From: Rhodocyclales bacterium
GTDB lineage: Bacteria; Pseudomonadota; Gammaproteobacteria; Burkholderiales; Rhodocyclaceae
Direction of reading: 5' to 3'
DNA: 64,000 nucleotides
NCBI GenBank assembly: GCA_016235165.1
Contig: JACRLX010000002.1
Location: 173,721 to 237,720 of the forward strand
In this document: positions 36,611 through 46,170 of the stretch, in pieces
Numbering within the stretch: the stretch's first letter is position 1
Layout of the letters: each line of letters opens with the position of its first letter
Notes under the pieces: model-generated
Databases searched by the model: none
What the model was told of the DNA's origin: nothing
Seen by the model: the letters and a program-made list of their open reading frames with translations, nothing else
Translations under genes and position numbers: made by a program

Positions 36611-36901
36611 ATGACCCTGGCCGAGACCATCTATCAACGCAGCCTGAAGCTGCCCGACGCCGCCGCGCAGGAAGCACTGGATTTCATCGAATTCCTCAAT
36701 CAACGCTATGGGCTCGCCGAAGCGACCACTACAGTCGACAGCGCGGCCGACGGCGATGCCGCCGCCTACGACGCCTGGTTCAAGGCGCAGGTGCAACAGG
36801 CAATTGACGATCCGCGTCCGGGGATACCCGCCGACGCGGCCCGCGAACACTTTGCCGCCCGGCGCGACGCGCTGCGCCAACAAACCCAAGCCAAGCGGTG
36901 A
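36611..36901 (+). CDS. antitoxin-like protein with DUF2281-type N-terminus
   Basis: 96 residues from the ATG at 36611 with an AAGGAGAG ribosome site. The N-terminal half 'TLAETIYQRSLKLPDAAAQEALDFIEFLNQRYGL' resembles DUF2281 antitoxin-type proteins, and the C-terminal part 'YDAWFKAQVQQAIDDPRPGIPADAAREHF' resembles RelB/ParD-type toxin-binding tails. The stop overlaps the next start (GTGA), typical of antitoxin-toxin pairs. It appears intact although its toxin is frameshifted. Confidence 0.75.
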   Translation: MTLAETIYQRSLKLPDAAAQEALDFIEFLNQRYGLAEATTTVDSAADGDAAAYDAWFKAQVQQAIDDPRPGIPADAAREHFAARRDALRQQTQAKR

Positions 36902-37180
36902 AGCTGGTCTGGCATCCGCTGGCGATGGCGGATCGCGAATGCATCATGGATTTCATCGCCCGCGACAAACCCCTGGCGGCGCTCGCGCTTGACGAGAATT
37001 TTCGAAACCCACGCCGACCGGATCGAGGCCAATCCCTACCTCTATCGTCCCGGTCGTGTGCCAGATACCCGCGAGGCGGTGGTGCATCCCAACTACGTCA
37101 TGGTGTATCGCATCGAGAGCGAAACAATCACCATTCTTCGCGTCCTGCACGCCGCGCAACGCTGGCCATCGGCCGAGTAG
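36898..37180 (+). pseudogene. frameshifted RelE/ParE-family toxin
   Basis: From the GTG at 36898 the frame reads VKLVWHPLAMADRECIMDF then LALDE, and a second frame continues from about 36990 with IFETHADRIEANP and VPDTREAVVHPNYVMVYRIE to a stop at 37180. Joined, these give a ParE-like toxin of about 94 residues with its usual end (ITILRVLHAAQRWP). The break lies near 36990-37000 and needs one base. Either the toxin is inactivated or there is a sequencing error. Confidence 0.75.
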
Positions 37181-37183
37181 ATG

Positions 37184-37211
37184 ACACCGTATCGCCAGCG
37201 CCGACTTTTGC
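37184..37211 (-). repeat. dispersed repeat copy 6
   Basis: On the minus strand: GCAAAAGTCGGCGC, TGGC, triplet GAT, ACGGTGTC. It begins three bases after the toxin stop codon. Confidence 0.8.
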
Positions 37212-37587
37212 TCTTGCCCAGCCCGCGCGCGTACTTCCCGCCGCCTGCGCCGTCAGCATAAAGCCGCCCACGGCTCCAGCGGCTACGCCGGGGCGCCGCT
37301 CGCCGTCCTGTTTTTCGTGGCCCGCCGCCGCTTACCTGCGGTGAAGCGGACGGCTGCGATGCCGGGTTGTGTCGGCCAGAGAACTGGCATGCCTGGTTCG
37401 GGTATGAACAATTGCCCAATGTTGCCGAGGCCGTCGATCGAATCGATGGTGAACTCCAAACGGCGATAGCCGATGAGGGGTGATGCATCAATCAGCCGGT
37501 CGACCCGCCTTCGGGCGGGCTTTCTTTTTTGTGGGGCACAATGCAGATATGCTGTAGCAGCAATTTGGCATTATGCGGATGTGCTAA
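37212..37587. other. element interior: remnant coding sequence and terminator
   Basis: No complete gene is supported here. A plus-strand frame ending at 37483 (…WHAWFGYEQLPNVAEAV, then DRIDGELQTAIADEG) reads like the C-terminal end of a protein without a visible start; it is probably a remnant. A strong terminator follows at 37503-37530. Confidence 0.4.
37503..37530 (+). terminator. rho-independent terminator
   Basis: Stem CCCGCC/GGCGGG with TTCG loop, followed by CTTTCTTTTTT. Reads on the plus strand. Confidence 0.85.
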
Positions 37588-37722
37588 ATGTCAGACATGG
37601 AACAAAAGGCGAATGAATGGCTCGCCAAAAACAACGGCCTGACCACTCTGATTCTCCTCGCGGCTGTCGTTGCGCCAATCGTATGGCTTTTTTCAAACGG
37701 CACGGACGCGCAGACCCGATAA
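37588..37722 (+). CDS. small single-span membrane peptide (hypothetical)
   Basis: 44 residues from the ATG at 37588, with a soluble start (MSDMEQKANEWLAKNN), one hydrophobic helix (about 18-36, LTTLILLAAVVAPIVWLF) and a short polar tail. No convincing Shine-Dalgarno. Codon use is AT-richer than the surrounding genes. It lies inside the decayed element. No homologue is recognised. Confidence 0.4.
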   Translation: MSDMEQKANEWLAKNNGLTTLILLAAVVAPIVWLFSNGTDAQTR

Positions 37723-37842
37723 GAGGTAACGCGGCCCTTATTCAAATGCCAAGTGGGAAACCCGCATTCGTGTTTGAGGTCGACGTTCTTCACTAGCACG
37801 TTCGCCGGTATACCCTGACGTATACCCTACGGCCGATTCAAT

Positions 37843-37926
37843 GAAAAAGGGTTTCCAGCTTGTGACTGGAAACCCTTGGTATTACTGGTCGGGGCGGCGG
37901 GATTCGAACTCGCGACCCCTTGCACC
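37843..37926 (-). repeat. right direct repeat of the tRNA-Pro element
   Basis: Contains the functional terminator and the 3' 41 bases of the intact tRNA-Pro; matches 36018-36101 with two mismatches. Together they delimit the element. Confidence 0.85.
37844..37876 (-). terminator. tRNA-Pro terminator
   Basis: Stem GGGTTTCCAG/CTGGAAACCC with a 7-base loop; five T follow on the minus strand. An almost identical copy lies at 36019-36051. Confidence 0.88.
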
Positions 37927-37962
37927 CCATGCAAGTGCGCTACCAGGCTGCGCCACGCCCCG
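37886..37962 (-). tRNA. tRNA-Pro (anticodon GGG)
   Basis: 77 nt with encoded CCA. Acceptor CGGGGCG pairs with CGCCCCG; the anticodon stem CTTGC/GCAAG encloses loop ATGGGGT with anticodon GGG; T arm GAGTTCGAATC. The 3' half is the duplicated integration target. Confidence 0.95.
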
Positions 37963-37972
37963 ACGAAGCGAA

Positions 37973-37978
37973 ATTATA
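37973..37978 (-). promoter_or_regulatory. -10 box of tRNA-Pro
   Basis: TATAAT on the minus strand (context GCTATAATTTCG) ends 11 bases before the mature tRNA 5' end. The -35 is weak. Confidence 0.5.
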
Positions 37979-37998
37979 GCAAGGAAAGCGCCCGAAAC

Positions 37999-38370
37999 TC
38001 AGGCAGCGCGGAGGAATTCGATGATGGCGGCGAGTTCCGCGCGCAAGGAGGATGGGGCTGCGCTGGCGGGCGCGGCGGAAGTCTCCATGGGGCGCACGGG
38101 GCCGTCATCGAGACGATTGCGCGCGCCGCTGATGGTGAAGCCTTCCTGATACAGCAACTCGCGTATGCGTCTGACCAGCAGGACTTCGTGATGCTGGTAG
38201 TAGCGGCGATTACCGCGCCGCTTGACCGGGCGCAGCTGGGTGAATTCCTGCTCCCAGTAACGGAGCACGTGCGGCTTGACGCCGCACAACTCGCTGACTT
38301 CGCCGATGGTGAAGTAGCGCTTCGCCGGAATCGGCGGCAGTTCGTCGCGGTTATTGCTGGCCGTTGCCAC
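37999..38370 (-). CDS. MerR-family transcriptional regulator
   Basis: 123 residues from a GTG at 38370, overlapping the 3' end of ihfA by 20 bases. MerR-type winged-helix DNA-binding domain at about 19-87: '[70 protein letters not shown]'. No Cys-rich metal site or long coiled coil is present. This small MerR protein downstream of ihfA is conserved in betaproteobacteria; its target is unknown. Confidence 0.9.
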   Translation of the reverse strand: MATASNNRDELPPIPAKRYFTIGEVSELCGVKPHVLRYWEQEFTQLRPVKRRGNRRYYQHHEVLLVRRIRELLYQEGFTISGARNRLDDGPVRPMETSAAPASAAPSSLRAELAAIIEFLRAA

Positions 38371-38656
38371 GCGGGTAAGCCTCGACGGCGGCCTTGAGCT
38401 TCTGGCTGGCGTGGAAGGTGACGACGCGACGGGCGGTAATCGGGATTTCCTCTCCCGTCTTGGGATTGCGGCCGGGGCGCTGGGGCTTGTCGCGAAGCTG
38501 GAAATTGCCGAAACCGGACAGCTTGACGCTGTCGCCTTTTTCCAGCGCCAGACGGACTTCGTCGAAAAAGGCTTCGACCATGTCCTTCGCTTCGCGCTTG
38601 TTGAGGCCGACCTTGTCGAACAACAGGTCGGCGAGTTCCGCCTTGGTCAATGTCAT
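38351..38656 (-). CDS. ihfA: integration host factor subunit alpha
   Basis: 101 residues. Typical HU/IHF fold with '[87 protein letters not shown]'. The Arg-Pro-Gly-Arg-Asn-Pro tip intercalates into DNA. Position after pheT identifies the alpha subunit. Confidence 0.95.
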   Translation of the reverse strand: MTLTKAELADLLFDKVGLNKREAKDMVEAFFDEVRLALEKGDSVKLSGFGNFQLRDKPQRPGRNPKTGEEIPITARRVVTFHASQKLKAAVEAYPRGNGQQ

Positions 38657-38674
38657 TTTTGCTCAGCCCCCCTT

Positions 38675-41053
38675 TTATCCCCGCAAGGACGCACCGAATT
38701 CGCGAGCGGCCATCGCCAGCAGATCGGCAATCACCGCATCCACTTCCGCATCCTCGAGAGTTCGTTGAGTATCTTGCATAACTATCCGGAAGGCAAGGCT
38801 TTTTTCGCCATCGGCGAGGCCCTTGCCCTGATACACATCGAATAAAGCCACATCCCGCACCGTGGCCGGCGCGGCGGCACGCAGCCCGGCCAACAGGGGT
38901 GCCAGGGCCTGCGTCTGCGGCACCACCAGGGCCAGATCGCGCACCACCGCCGGCAAACGCGAAACTTCGGCATAGGCCGGGAATGGCGTGCCCAGCAGGG
39001 CAGGCAATTCGATTTCGAACAGCACCGGCGCGCCGCCCAATTCATACTTCTGTACCCAGCGCGGATGCAGTTCGCCGATCACGCCGACGACCGCACCATC
39101 CAGCCGGATTTCGGCGCAGCGGCCGGGATGCAGGGCCGGGTGCGCCGCCTTGACGAACTCCAGGCGGCGCGGCGCGAACAAATCCTCGACATCAGCCTTG
39201 AGGTCGTAGAAATCGACGCGGCGCGTAGCGGTGCCCCACTGCTCGGGAAGCGCCGGGCCGGCCGCCAGGGCGCCCAGGCGCAGGGGCTGGGCAAAGCCAG
39301 CCACCGGGCCGGCCCCCGTTTCACGCCGGAAGCAACGGCCGATCTCGAACACGCGCACGCGCTCGATCTGGCGCTTGCGATTGGCGGCCAGCGTGCCGAC
39401 CAGACCGCCGACCAGGGTCGAACGCATCACGCCCATCTGGCTGGCGATCGGATTGGCCAGCACCACCGGCGTGGCGTCGGCGGCGAAGTCCGCTTCCCAG
39501 GCGGCCTCGACAAAGCTGTAGGTGACGACCTCGTGGTAATCCCGCGCCGCGACCTGTCGCCGTAGTGCCATCGCCGACTTTGCGGACTCGCTGGCCGGCA
39601 TCATCGCCATGCGCGCCACCGGCGGCAGGGAGGGGATGTTGTCGTAACCGTGGAGTCGCGCGATTTCCTCGATCAGGTCTTCTTCGATTTCGATGTCGAA
39701 ACGGAACGAGGGCGGCGTCACGCGAAAGCCCTCGGCGACGCGCTCGACGGCAAGACCGAGGCTCTTCAGCATGGCCTCGATACGCTCGGCCGGCAGGGCG
39801 ATGCCAAGCACGCGTGCCGCGCGTTCGCTGCGCAGCGTCACCGGCCTGCGCGTCGGCAAATGCTCCGCGGCAAGCGCCTCGACCACCGGGCCGGGTTGGC
39901 CACCGCAGTTTTCCAGGATCAATTGCGTGGCGCGCTCGATGGCGCGACGCTGTAAGGTGAAATCAACGCCACGCTCATAGCGGTGCGAGGCATCGGACGA
40001 AAAGCCCAGCGCCCGCGCCTTGCCGGCAATTGCCGCCGGCGGGAAGAAGGCACTTTCGAGGAACAGGTCGCGCGTCGCATCCGAAATTCCAGAATGCTCG
40101 CCGCCCATGATGCCGGCCATGGCCAAGGGCTTTTCGTCGTCGGCGATCAGCGCCGTATCGGCCGAGGGCGTCACGGTCTGCTCGTTGAGCAGCAGCAGTT
40201 GCTCGCCCGGCGTGGGCTGGCGCACATGGATCGCGCCAGCCAGTTCGGCATCGTCGAAGGCGTGCAGCGGCTGGCCGAGTTCCAGCATCACATAGTTGGT
40301 GACGTCGACCAGGAAGGAGATCGCGCGGATGCCGCTGCGTTCGATGCGGCGCTTCATCCATTCCGGCGTCGGTGCATCGGCCTTGACGCCGCGGATGATG
40401 CGGCCGCAGTAACGCGGGCACGCTGCCGGGGCATCGAGCTGGATGCCGCGCGTATCGTCGATCACGGCGATCGCGGGGGCGATCTCGGGCAGTGCCAGCG
40501 CGGCGCCGGTCAGCGCGGCGAGTTCCCGCGCGATCCCGGAAAGCGAAAGACAATCGGCACGGTTGGGCGTCAGCTTGATGGTGATCTTGCGATCGTCGAG
40601 ATCGAGGTGCTTGCGGATGTCCTCGCCGACCGTGGCATTGGCGGCCAGCGGCAACAGGCCGGCGTGATCCTCCGACAAGCCGAGTTCGCGCGCCGAGCAA
40701 AGCATGCCATGGCTCTCGACCCCACGCACCTTGGCCCGCTTGATCTCGATGCCGGGCAAGCGCGCCCCGACGCGGGCACAGGGCACCTTCATTCCGGCCG
40801 CGACATTCGGTGCGCCGCAGACGATTTGCAGTGGTGTCGACTCGCCAACATCGACCGAGCACAGCTTGAGCTTGTCGGCGTCGGGATGCTTTTCCACCGT
40901 CAGCACCTGGGCAACGACGACGCCCGAAAACGCTGGGGCGACGGCCTCATTTTCCTCGACTTCGAGGCCGGCCATGGTCAGCAGATGGCACAGCTCTTGG
41001 TTCGAGAGCGCTGGATTGCACAGGCTGCGCAGCCAGGATTCGGAAAATTGCAT
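38675..41053 (-). CDS. pheT: phenylalanyl-tRNA synthetase beta subunit
   Basis: 792 residues, the normal length. N-terminal OB-type tRNA-binding domain (about 40-150, 'VVVAQVLTVEKHPDADKLKLCSVDVGE'), B3/B4 editing domain (about 210-370), B5 domain (about 400-470) and C-terminal FDX-ACB anticodon domain (about 700-792, 'FPAYAEVSRLPAVVRDLALVVP'). Together with PheS it charges tRNA-Phe. 25 nt behind pheS. Confidence 0.95.
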   Translation of the reverse strand: MQFSESWLRSLCNPALSNQELCHLLTMAGLEVEENEAVAPAFSGVVVAQVLTVEKHPDADKLKLCSVDVGESTPLQIVCGAPNVAAGMKVPCARVGARLPGIEIKRAKVRGVESHGMLCSARELGLSEDHAGLLPLAANATVGEDIRKHLDLDDRKITIKLTPNRADCLSLSGIARELAALTGAALALPEIAPAIAVIDDTRGIQLDAPAACPRYCGRIIRGVKADAPTPEWMKRRIERSGIRAISFLVDVTNYVMLELGQPLHAFDDAELAGAIHVRQPTPGEQLLLLNEQTVTPSADTALIADDEKPLAMAGIMGGEHSGISDATRDLFLESAFFPPAAIAGKARALGFSSDASHRYERGVDFTLQRRAIERATQLILENCGGQPGPVVEALAAEHLPTRRPVTLRSERAARVLGIALPAERIEAMLKSLGLAVERVAEGFRVTPPSFRFDIEIEEDLIEEIARLHGYDNIPSLPPVARMAMMPASESAKSAMALRRQVAARDYHEVVTYSFVEAAWEADFAADATPVVLANPIASQMGVMRSTLVGGLVGTLAANRKRQIERVRVFEIGRCFRRETGAGPVAGFAQPLRLGALAAGPALPEQWGTATRRVDFYDLKADVEDLFAPRRLEFVKAAHPALHPGRCAEIRLDGAVVGVIGELHPRWVQKYELGGAPVLFEIELPALLGTPFPAYAEVSRLPAVVRDLALVVPQTQALAPLLAGLRAAAPATVRDVALFDVYQGKGLADGEKSLAFRIVMQDTQRTLEDAEVDAVIADLLAMAAREFGASLRG

Positions 41054-41078
41054 GATGGTTCAGGTTCGCGCGTGGCGC

Positions 41079-42200
<1,122 letters not shown>

Positions 42201-42560
42201 TCAGGCCGCGAGCTTTGCCTTGGCCTGCTCGGCCAGGGCCGCAAACGCCGCCTTGTCGAATACCGCGAGATCCGCCAGCACCTTGCGATCGACTTCGATC
42301 GAGGCCTTCTTCAGGCCGTTCATCAGAGTGCTGTATTTCATGCCCAGCTCACGTGCCGCCGCATTGATACGGGCGATCCACAGCACGCGGAACTGGCGCT
42401 TGCGCTGGCGACGGTCGCGATAGGCATATTGCCCGGCCTTCATCACCGCCTCTTTGGCGATGCGATAGACCTTGCTGCGACGACCGCGATAGCCCTTGGC
42501 CTGGTCGAGAACCTTCTTGTGACGCGCGCGCGCCGTTACACCACGTTTGACTCTTGGCAT
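42201..42560 (-). CDS. rplT: 50S ribosomal protein L20
   Basis: 119 residues from the ATG at 42560. '[85 protein letters not shown]' is diagnostic. L20 is required early in 50S assembly and in other bacteria represses the infC-rpmI-rplT operon. Confidence 0.97.
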   Translation of the reverse strand: MPRVKRGVTARARHKKVLDQAKGYRGRRSKVYRIAKEAVMKAGQYAYRDRRQRKRQFRVLWIARINAAARELGMKYSTLMNGLKKASIEVDRKVLADLAVFDKAAFAALAEQAKAKLAA

Positions 42561-42570
42561 GGCGTTCTCC

Positions 42571-42768
42571 TTAGGCGTGGGGCAGCATGGCGCGCACCGA
42601 CTTGACGTCGGAAGCATGCACGGCGAGGACGCCGCGCAGCTGGCGCTTGCTCTTGGTGGTTTTCTTGGTCAGGATGTGGCGCTTGAACGCCCCACCGCGC
42701 TTGATGCCGCCGGAAGCGCGCACGATGAAGCGCTTCTTGGCACCGCTCTTGGTTTTCATCTTCGGCAT
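42571..42768 (-). CDS. rpmI: 50S ribosomal protein L35
   Basis: 65 residues, normal length: [45 protein letters not shown]. It lies 10 nt before rplT and about 110 nt after infC. Confidence 0.97.
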   Translation of the reverse strand: MPKMKTKSGAKKRFIVRASGGIKRGGAFKRHILTKKTTKSKRQLRGVLAVHASDVKSVRAMLPHA

Positions 42769-42879
42769 CGAAGACTCCCTATTGCATGGCTGCCAGGTGG
42801 CTCCCGCCTCGGGAACGCTTGATGACCCGCAACCACTTCTATTCCCGCCGCAACTGCCAACGGGTTTGCTGCTAAAAAC

Positions 42880-43407
42880 TCAGGCCGCCTTCTTCTTCGA
42901 CGGCGCCAGCACCATGATCAGTTGGCGCCCTTCCATCTTTGGCCACTGCTCCACCAGCGCCTGCTGTTCCAGGTCGCCCTTGATTCGCTCCAGCATGCGC
43001 ATGCCGATTTCCTGATGCGCCATCTCGCGCCCCCGGAAACGCAGCGTGATCTTCGCCTTGTCGCCTTCGCCCAGGAACTTGATCACGTTACGCAGCTTGA
43101 TCTGGTAATCGTTCTCGTCGGTACCAGGGCGGAACTTCACTTCCTTCACCACCACCTGCTTCTGCTTCAGCTTGGCCTCGTGCTGGCGCTTGGCTTCCTG
43201 ATACTTGAACTTGCCGATGTCCATGATCTTGCAGACCGGCGGCGTCGCCATCGGCGCAATTTCAACGAGGTCCAAGCCAGCTTCGTCGGCCAGCGCCAGC
43301 GCCTGTCGGATCGGGACTATGCCCAGTTGTTCGCCGCCTTCCCCAACCAAACGAACTTCGGGGGCGGTGATTTCCTCATTGAGGCGCTGCGTCTTTTCTT
43401 GAGCGAT
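42880..43407 (-). CDS. infC: translation initiation factor IF-3, ATC start
   Basis: 175 residues if translation starts at ATC 43407, preceded nine bases upstream by GGAG. The first codons then give [30 protein letters not shown], the conserved IF-3 N-terminus. No ATG or GTG exists in that stretch. Starting at a later codon would remove the conserved N-terminal domain. In Escherichia coli infC starts with ATT, which IF-3 itself discriminates against and so autoregulates; the ATC start here should do the same. C-terminal domain '[46 protein letters not shown]' is complete. Confidence 0.93.
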   Translation of the reverse strand: MAQEKTQRLNEEITAPEVRLVGEGGEQLGIVPIRQALALADEAGLDLVEIAPMATPPVCKIMDIGKFKYQEAKRQHEAKLKQKQVVVKEVKFRPGTDENDYQIKLRNVIKFLGEGDKAKITLRFRGREMAHQEIGMRMLERIKGDLEQQALVEQWPKMEGRQLIMVLAPSKKKAA

Positions 43408-43435
43408 GGTTCAATTCTCCATAAAAATCAAAAAA

Positions 43436-45352
43436 TCAGACCTCCGAACTTCTGGAGCATTTTTCATGCAACAGACGATCGATCAAGGCCTGGGGGGACA
43501 TCTGCCCGAGATCCATATTGCCGCGGGCACGCAAAGCAACCAACCCTGCCGCCTTTTCCTTGTCGCCAACGACAACGATGTAAGGCCGCTTCAACAAGCT
43601 ATGTTCCCGTATTTTATAGTTAATTTTCTCACCGCGCAAATCGCATTCGACGCGCAATCCAGCCTCGCGCAGCATTTTTGCGACATTTTCAGCGTAATCG
43701 GCCTGACCTTCCGAGATGCTGGTGACCACTGCCTGGACCGGCGCCAGCCAGAGCGGGAAGGCACCGGCATGGTTTTCCACCAGGATGCCTATGAAGCGCT
43801 CCAGCGAACCGAGGATCGCGCGATGCAGCATCACCGGGGTGTGGCGGGCATTGTCCTCGCCGACGTACTCCGCGCCGAGGCGCTGCGGCATGGAGAAATC
43901 CACCTGCACCGTGCCGCACTGCCAGGAACGGCCGATGGCGTCCTTGATGTGGAATTCGATCTTGGGCCCGTAGAAAGCCCCCTCACCGGGTAACTCATCC
44001 CAGTTCAGGCCACTCGCCGTCAGCGATGCACGCAGGGCAGCCTCGGCCTTGTCCCAGACCTCGTCGGATCCTACCCGGCTGGCCGGCCGCAAGGCCAGCT
44101 TGACCGCCACGTCGGTAAAGCCGAAGTCGGAATAGACCTGCCGCACCAGCGAATTGAAGGCCGTGACCTCGGGCTGGATCTGGTCATCGGTGCAGAAGAT
44201 GTGGCCGTCGTCCTGGGTGAAGCCGCGCACCCGCATCACGCCATGCAGCGCACCTGAAGGTTCGTTGCGGTGGCAGGAGCCGAATTCGCCATAGCGCAAG
44301 GGCAGGTCGCGGTAGGAGCGCACATCGGTGTTGAACAGCTGGATGTGGCCTGGACAGTTCATCGGTTTCACGCCGTAATCGCGATTTTCCGAGGCCGTGG
44401 TGAACATGTTGGCGTGGAAGTGCTCCCAATGGCCGGACTTCTCCCACAGGGCGCGATCGAGGATCTGCGGGCAACGCACCTCCTGGTAGCCATTGTCGCG
44501 ATAGACGCGGCGCATGTACTGCTCGATCTCCTGCCACACCGTCCAGCCGTGCGGATGCCAGAACACCAGACCCGGCGCCTCCTCCTGCAGATGGAACAGG
44601 TCGAGTTGCCGGCCAAGCTTGCGGTGATCGCGCTTTTCGGCTTCTTCGAGCATGTGCAGGTAGGCGTCGAGTTCCTCCTTCTTCGCCCAGGCCGTGCCAT
44701 AGATGCGCTGCAACTGCTCGTTCTTCGAATCGCCGCGCCAGTAGGCGCCAGCCACCTTCATCAGCTTGAAGTGCCTGAGCTTGCCGGTGGACGGCACATG
44801 CGGCCCGCGGCACAGGTCGATGAAATCGCCCTCGCGATACAGAGAAACATCCTCGCCCTGCGGAATCGCGGCGATCAACTCGGCCTTGTAGTGTTCGCCG
44901 ATGGACTTGAAGAACTCGACCGCCTTGTCCCGCGCCCAGACCTCGCGCGTGACAGGAAAATCCTTCTTCGACAGCTCGGCCATGCGCTTTTCGATCGCCG
45001 CCAGATCCTCGGGCGTAAATGGCCGCTTGTAGGCGAAATCGTAGTAAAAGCCGTTCTCCACCACCGGACCGATGGTCACCTGCGCCTCGGGGAACAGCTC
45101 CTTCACCGCATAGGCCATCAGGTGCGAGGTCGAATGACGAATGATTTCCAGGCCATCGGCATCCTTCTCGGTGACGATAGCCAACTGCGCATCGCGCTCG
45201 ATCAGGAAGGAGGTATCGACCAAAACTCCATCGACACGCCCGGCGATCGCAGCCTTGGCCAGCCCGGCACCGATCGATGCTGCCACATCGGCCACGGTCA
45301 GTGCTTGCGCGTAATCGCGTTTCGATCCATCGGGCAGGGTGATCACCGGCAT
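43436..45352 (-). CDS. thrS: threonyl-tRNA synthetase
   Basis: 638 residues from the ATG at 45352. N-terminal TGS domain ([27 protein letters not shown]), editing domain with '[16 protein letters not shown]' (HxxxH), class II catalytic core with 'CPGHIQLF' (zinc Cys), '[35 protein letters not shown]' and '[17 protein letters not shown]', then a C-terminal anticodon domain. First gene of the thrS-infC-rpmI-rplT-pheST-ihfA cluster; its leader contains an inverted repeat. Confidence 0.96.
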   Translation of the reverse strand: MPVITLPDGSKRDYAQALTVADVAASIGAGLAKAAIAGRVDGVLVDTSFLIERDAQLAIVTEKDADGLEIIRHSTSHLMAYAVKELFPEAQVTIGPVVENGFYYDFAYKRPFTPEDLAAIEKRMAELSKKDFPVTREVWARDKAVEFFKSIGEHYKAELIAAIPQGEDVSLYREGDFIDLCRGPHVPSTGKLRHFKLMKVAGAYWRGDSKNEQLQRIYGTAWAKKEELDAYLHMLEEAEKRDHRKLGRQLDLFHLQEEAPGLVFWHPHGWTVWQEIEQYMRRVYRDNGYQEVRCPQILDRALWEKSGHWEHFHANMFTTASENRDYGVKPMNCPGHIQLFNTDVRSYRDLPLRYGEFGSCHRNEPSGALHGVMRVRGFTQDDGHIFCTDDQIQPEVTAFNSLVRQVYSDFGFTDVAVKLALRPASRVGSDEVWDKAEAALRASLTASGLNWDELPGEGAFYGPKIEFHIKDAIGRSWQCGTVQVDFSMPQRLGAEYVGEDNARHTPVMLHRAILGSLERFIGILVENHAGAFPLWLAPVQAVVTSISEGQADYAENVAKMLREAGLRVECDLRGEKINYKIREHSLLKRPYIVVVGDKEKAAGLVALRARGNMDLGQMSPQALIDRLLHEKCSRSSEV

Positions 45353-45427
45353 TTCGCAAACTCCAGAAAAAGCAACAGGGCGCACACGTAACGCGGAATT
45401 CACGCTGGAATCACGCGGTGCGCCCTG
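45353..45427 (-). promoter_or_regulatory. thrS leader with inverted repeat, possible autoregulatory operator
   Basis: Arms CAGGGCGCAC (45376-45385) and GTGCGCCCTG (45418-45427) can form a 10-bp stem. The 32-base loop on the minus strand contains an imperfect tandem GCGTGATTCCA/GCGTGAATTCC and another GCGTT, so CGU triplets recur. ThrRS of Escherichia coli represses its own mRNA by binding tRNA-Thr-like leader hairpins; this leader is a candidate for the same (inference). Confidence 0.4.
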
Positions 45428-45504
45428 CTTGTCGAGGGGCAAAATTTTATCACAGCACCAGTACCTTACGGCATCATGGCCATCTCGATCGGGAGGAGAG
45501 AACG

Positions 45505-45930
45505 ATGGACGTCGACAACTTCATGGAATCCTACAAGCGCGCCTGGGAAACCAGCGACGAACACCTGCTGGCATCGCTTTTTACCGTGGATGGCTGCTAT
45601 CGCAATACCCCGTTTGCCTGCCAGCAGGGGCATGAAGCGATCAAAGCCTACTGGCAGCGCACCAAACTGCAAAGCGACATCCGGCTCGCCTATGAGGTAC
45701 TGGAGCGTCACGCTGGCGGCGGCATTGCCCATTGGCACACCACTTACCAGGTAACTTCGGAGGAAATGTTCACGATGTGGGCTGCATCGACCGGCACCAA
45801 CATGCTGGCGAGAAAGGACGGCGATCCCCTGCCCCGGCTGGCCCTTGACGGCATCGCGATCATGGATTTTGACGCCGGCGGGCTCTGCCGGGAGCTGCGC
45901 CTTTGGTGGCACAGCAAGATCGACGGCTGA
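45505..45930 (+). CDS. NTF2-like (SnoaL-type) protein
   Basis: 141 residues, start preceded by GGGAGGAGAG. Sequence begins '[34 protein letters not shown]' and ends '[13 protein letters not shown]', the cone-shaped NTF2/SnoaL fold with an early Tyr/Trp helix and a late beta strand. Members range from ketosteroid isomerases to stress proteins; no catalytic Asp/His can be assigned. Divergent from thrS; followed by a terminator. Confidence 0.75.
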   Translation: MDVDNFMESYKRAWETSDEHLLASLFTVDGCYRNTPFACQQGHEAIKAYWQRTKLQSDIRLAYEVLERHAGGGIAHWHTTYQVTSEEMFTMWAASTGTNMLARKDGDPLPRLALDGIAIMDFDAGGLCRELRLWWHSKIDG

Positions 45931-45956
45931 AGCGGCCGCCATCGACGAAATCAGCA

Positions 45957-45982
45957 AAAAGGCCACCCGGAGGTGGCCTTTG
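45957..45982. terminator. terminator hairpin between NTF2-like gene and tRNA-Val
   Basis: Stem AAAGGCCACC/GGTGGCCTTT with a 3- to 4-base loop, A run on the left and short T run on the right. It can end both the NTF2-like gene and the convergent tRNA-Val. Confidence 0.7.
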
Positions 45983-46019
45983 CTGTATGTGCCTGACCGA
46001 TCCAGTTCCCGGAAGGAAC

Positions 46020-46096
46020 TGGTAGGCGCGATTGGACTCGAACCAACGACCCCCACCATGTCAAGGTGGTGCTCTAACCAGCTGAGCTACGCGCCT
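46020..46096 (-). tRNA. tRNA-Val (anticodon GAC)
   Basis: 77 nt with CCA encoded. Acceptor AGGCGCG pairs with CGCGCCT; anticodon stem CCACC/GGTGG with loop TTGACAT, anticodon GAC; T arm GGTTCGAGTCC. Confidence 0.95.
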
Positions 46097-46110
46097 AGGG
46101 CCTGCAAAGA

Positions 46111-46123
46111 GGCGCGAATTCTA
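46111..46123 (-). promoter_or_regulatory. tRNA-Val promoter -10 and GC-rich discriminator
   Basis: On the minus strand TAGAAT followed by TCGCGCC, identical over 13 bases to the tRNA-Ser promoter at 18244-18256. It ends 14 bases before the mature tRNA. Confidence 0.5.
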
Positions 46124-46170
46124 CCCGAATCGAGGCGCCGGTCAAATCCTTCGAAAACACCTTCCCGGAT

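Larger units (their letters stand above)
36018..37926. mobile_element. decayed tRNA-Pro integrative element
   Basis: Direct repeats of the tRNA-Pro(GGG) 3' end, 1825 bases apart, bracket a 3' fragment of a tyrosine integrase, an antitoxin gene, a frameshifted ParE-like toxin gene, a coding remnant and a small membrane peptide. The intact tRNA is at the right end. The core repeat and integrase type are those of tRNA-targeting genomic islands. The element has lost most of its length, so it should be immobile. Gene order and strand inside are all plus. Confidence 0.75.

Noticed and set aside
36095..36901. Single long gene joining integrase and antitoxin
   Set aside because: The antitoxin has its own ATG with a strong AAGGAGAG site and couples to the toxin, while the integrase part lacks a start; continuous frame is explained by loss of the integrase stop.
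39559..39584. Possible minus-strand degenerate repeat copy in pheT
   Set aside because: Only the GTCGGCGA part matches and the residues belong to the conserved pheT sequence.
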